Below, piece by piece: positions 62,111-64,000 of a stretch of DNA of 64,000 bases. The notes under the pieces were generated by a model. That model was not told the origin of the DNA, ran no database searches, and saw nothing but the letters and a program-made list of their open reading frames with translations. Location: positions 4,778,648-4,842,647 of the forward strand of contig VZSR01001459.1 in the NCBI GenBank assembly GCA_013398615.1. Direction: 5' to 3'. Origin of the DNA: Brachypodius melanocephalos. Lineage: Eukaryota; Chordata; Aves; Passeriformes; Pycnonotidae. How positions within the stretch are numbered: position 1 is the stretch's first letter; each line of letters opens with the position of its first letter. The translations under genes and the position numbers were made by a program.

Positions 62111-63367
62111 TGATTTTGTTTAGCAAATGGAGAGTCAAAGGTGGAATGGAGGGGTGGTGCTGAAAATTGGAAAAGCAGCAGAAGGAAGACACTGGCCAAG
62201 GGTTTCTTGAAGGAAGAGGTGGGGTGTAAACAAAGAGAGATAAGAGAAGATGAAAGAAGAGTAAGTCAGGGGAAGTAAGAGACAGAACAGTAGAATTATA
62301 TCAAAAGTGGGAGGCAGAGGCAATTAATGTTTTGTGAGTCATCACCAAACCATCCTGCCCCCAGAATGGCTGACTCAGCAACATCAGTGGGAAAAAAAAA
62401 AGTCAGAGTTTTCTCTTGGAGATGCCATTCCAGATCAAAAAGGTTTCGATTAGTGAAACTGGCTTTTCTGTCACTGATCCTTCCCTGCCTTAAAGAAACT
62501 TTTCAGATGTATCATGTAAAGCCAACATCCACCCTAACCACCGCAGGGCTTGGCTCCCTCACTTCTATTCCCTGTCACAGCTCCTCTTCCCAGGTCTGAA
62601 TCATGGTCTATTTTGGGGCCCTTTGCACAACAGAGATCTCGGTTGTTTTGACAGAGGTGAGGTGGCCACAAGAGGCACCAATTACTGCACATCCTCTTAG
62701 AGGCCAAGGAAATCTAAAAAGAAAAGTGAATAAAAATAACTTGATGGAAGAAGGTTTCTGTGATCTCGTATCCCTGACAGGTGCCTGGCCACAGAAGCCC
62801 TGCTGGGAAGGTACAAGTGTGGTGTTAATATATGAACATTTTTTTCTGGCTTATGATTCAGAACTAAGGTGCAGTCAGGAAAACAGAAAAGAAAAGGAAA
62901 ATGGTCTCAGTTGCTTTATCATGTTTTGTAAGGGCTGGTGGTTCTTGATGATGAGACTGGGCTGTGTTGACAGTGGACAATCAAAGGGGCAGGGGTGAGC
63001 AGCAATTCCAAGTCTGAATCTTGACAGAAATATTCCCTAAGTTATTTCCTCTTTGGTATGCACAGGAGTTTGAGCTCTTACTTGTAACACCATGTGTTTT
63101 TCTTTTCCTCAAAGCACCTGGATTGTATTTAATGTAGCTCAGCCCAGTTTCACACTGCTTGTGCAAGTGGTATGAGAGGAGGTGATAGCAATACCATAGA
63201 GCCCCCCCACTGCTGCAAAGCCTGGATTTTGCTGGGCTCAGCTGGAGAAACAGATCTGACATCCTGCAGCAGGGCCCTAAAGCAGCAGCTGTGGTACCTG
63301 AGTGTGGCCCTTCAAATACAGCAAATGTCATGAGTTATTGAAGAACCAAAAATTTGGAGATTTGGAC

Positions 63368-63382
63368 CAACAACAACAACAA
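63368..63382 (+). repeat. Short (CAA)5 repeat
   Basis: Five CAA units in intron 2. Confidence 0.85.
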
Positions 63383-63754
63383 CCAGCCAAAGCAAACCCT
63401 CCTAGCTTTGAGTGTTGAGTTGCAAAGTCTGGGCTGACAAAGAGACCTTTAGTCTGCTGGTGGGCAAAAGCAGACAGTGGTGCCCACCCCTGGCTCTGCA
63501 CACCATTGCTGGTGTCCTTCCTGCCTCAGACTGCAACTTGGTGGGCTGGATGGGATGTGAAACCTGGCTCAAACCTGGCCTTGAGCCCCGATGAAGACTG
63601 TGAAGACAGCCTCTGGCTGCACAGCACTGCATTCCCCTGGGGAAGGAGGGATGGGCCACATTTCTTACTGATCCAGAGCCCCACAGAGCCTTCCACAGTT
63701 CTCAAGGTGCTTTGAAACAATTTTGTTCTATGTCCATAGAGCACCCAAGCAGCT

Positions 63755-64000
63755 TGTCATGGTTTGACACTGGCCCAGTGCCAGGCACCCACTGCTTGCT
63801 CAACCTTCCCTGTCACAGCTGGGCAGAAGAAAGAAAAAAAATTAACAAAGGATTCATGAGTTGAGATAAGGACTGGGAGAAAGCACTCCAAGGGCAAAAC
63901 AGGCTGAACTTAAGTTGCAAAGTGAATTTATTTCTAACAGAATCAGATGAGAATAATGAAAAGTAAAATAAGCCCTTAAAACACCTTTTCTTCCCCCAAC
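63755..64000 (+). mobile_element. Endogenous retrovirus LTR (avian), 5' part, truncated by the window end
   Basis: This begins TGTCATGGTTTGACACTGGC and continues for 246 bp to the window edge. It is the same family as the LTR at 14450-14990 but in the opposite orientation. Shared landmarks in the same order are the GCCAGGC(A/G)C segment, the TGAGCAA-type block, an A-rich ATTAACAAA, ATAAGGACTGGGAGAAA, AATTTATT.CTAACAGA, AATAATGA and AAAACACCTTT. No coding sequence is visible. Whether it is solo or part of a longer provirus cannot be told from this window. Confidence 0.75.

Larger units (their letters stand above)
48159..64000 (+). other. SYNPR: SYNPR intron 2, 5' part (continues beyond the window)
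   Basis: The intron begins with GTAACC and stays open to the window end. I looked for the next exon, which in the family encodes the rest of the first luminal loop and TM2, and did not find it. The contents are mostly unique-looking AT-rich sequence, with one candidate conserved block (61.95-62.11 kb), a short CAA repeat (63368-63382) and an ERV LTR at the right edge. No second gene is supported. The longest open frames (for example 56474-56983 + and 58840-59352 -) have no recognisable similarity and are probably chance. Confidence 0.75.

Overview
The window is vertebrate nuclear DNA, almost certainly from a bird and probably a passerine or other neoavian. Three things support this: several CR1 LINE 3' ends of the avian type, two copies of an ERV LTR family that I recognise from songbird-like genomes, and long AT-rich stretches without genes. 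There are no operons, bacterial genes, CRISPR arrays or phage genes. Nearly all open reading frames in the window are short chance frames without recognisable protein similarity, so I left them out.

One protein-coding gene is supported: SYNPR (synaptoporin), a synaptic-vesicle membrane protein of the synaptophysin family, on the + strand. The window holds its first two coding exons for the short N-terminal form: an 8-codon first exon (34183-34206) and a 125-bp second exon (48034-48158). They are joined by a phase-0 intron of 13,827 bp. Exon 2 ends in phase 2, and its following intron runs past the right edge, so the remaining exons are outside the window. A TATA-like element and a long CCCT/CT microsatellite lie just upstream of the first coding exon. 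In mammals SYNPR also has a longer form from a distant upstream first exon. I did not find that exon here, so 1-34 kb is either intergenic or, more likely, inside the first intron of the long transcript.

Layout: 1-34 kb is non-coding with a CR1 fragment (2.05 kb), a CpG-dense block (about 5.4-6.05 kb) of uncertain identity, a minus-strand ERV LTR interrupted by a 100-N assembly gap (14.45-14.99 kb), further CR1 fragments (15.8, 18.05-18.22, 26.96 and 30.9-31.1 kb) and several AT-rich, homeodomain- or octamer-motif-bearing blocks that look like conserved non-coding elements. 34.0-34.2 kb is the SYNPR short-form promoter and first exon. 34.2-48.0 kb is intron 1. 48.2-64 kb is the start of intron 2, ending in a second copy of the same LTR family in the opposite orientation (63755 to the window end).

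I found no undescribed biological system. The points most worth a second look are the microsatellite in the SYNPR short-form leader, the gap inside the LTR, the unexplained CpG-dense block at 5.4-6.05 kb and the candidate regulatory blocks. All conservation statements are judgements from composition and motifs, not from alignments.
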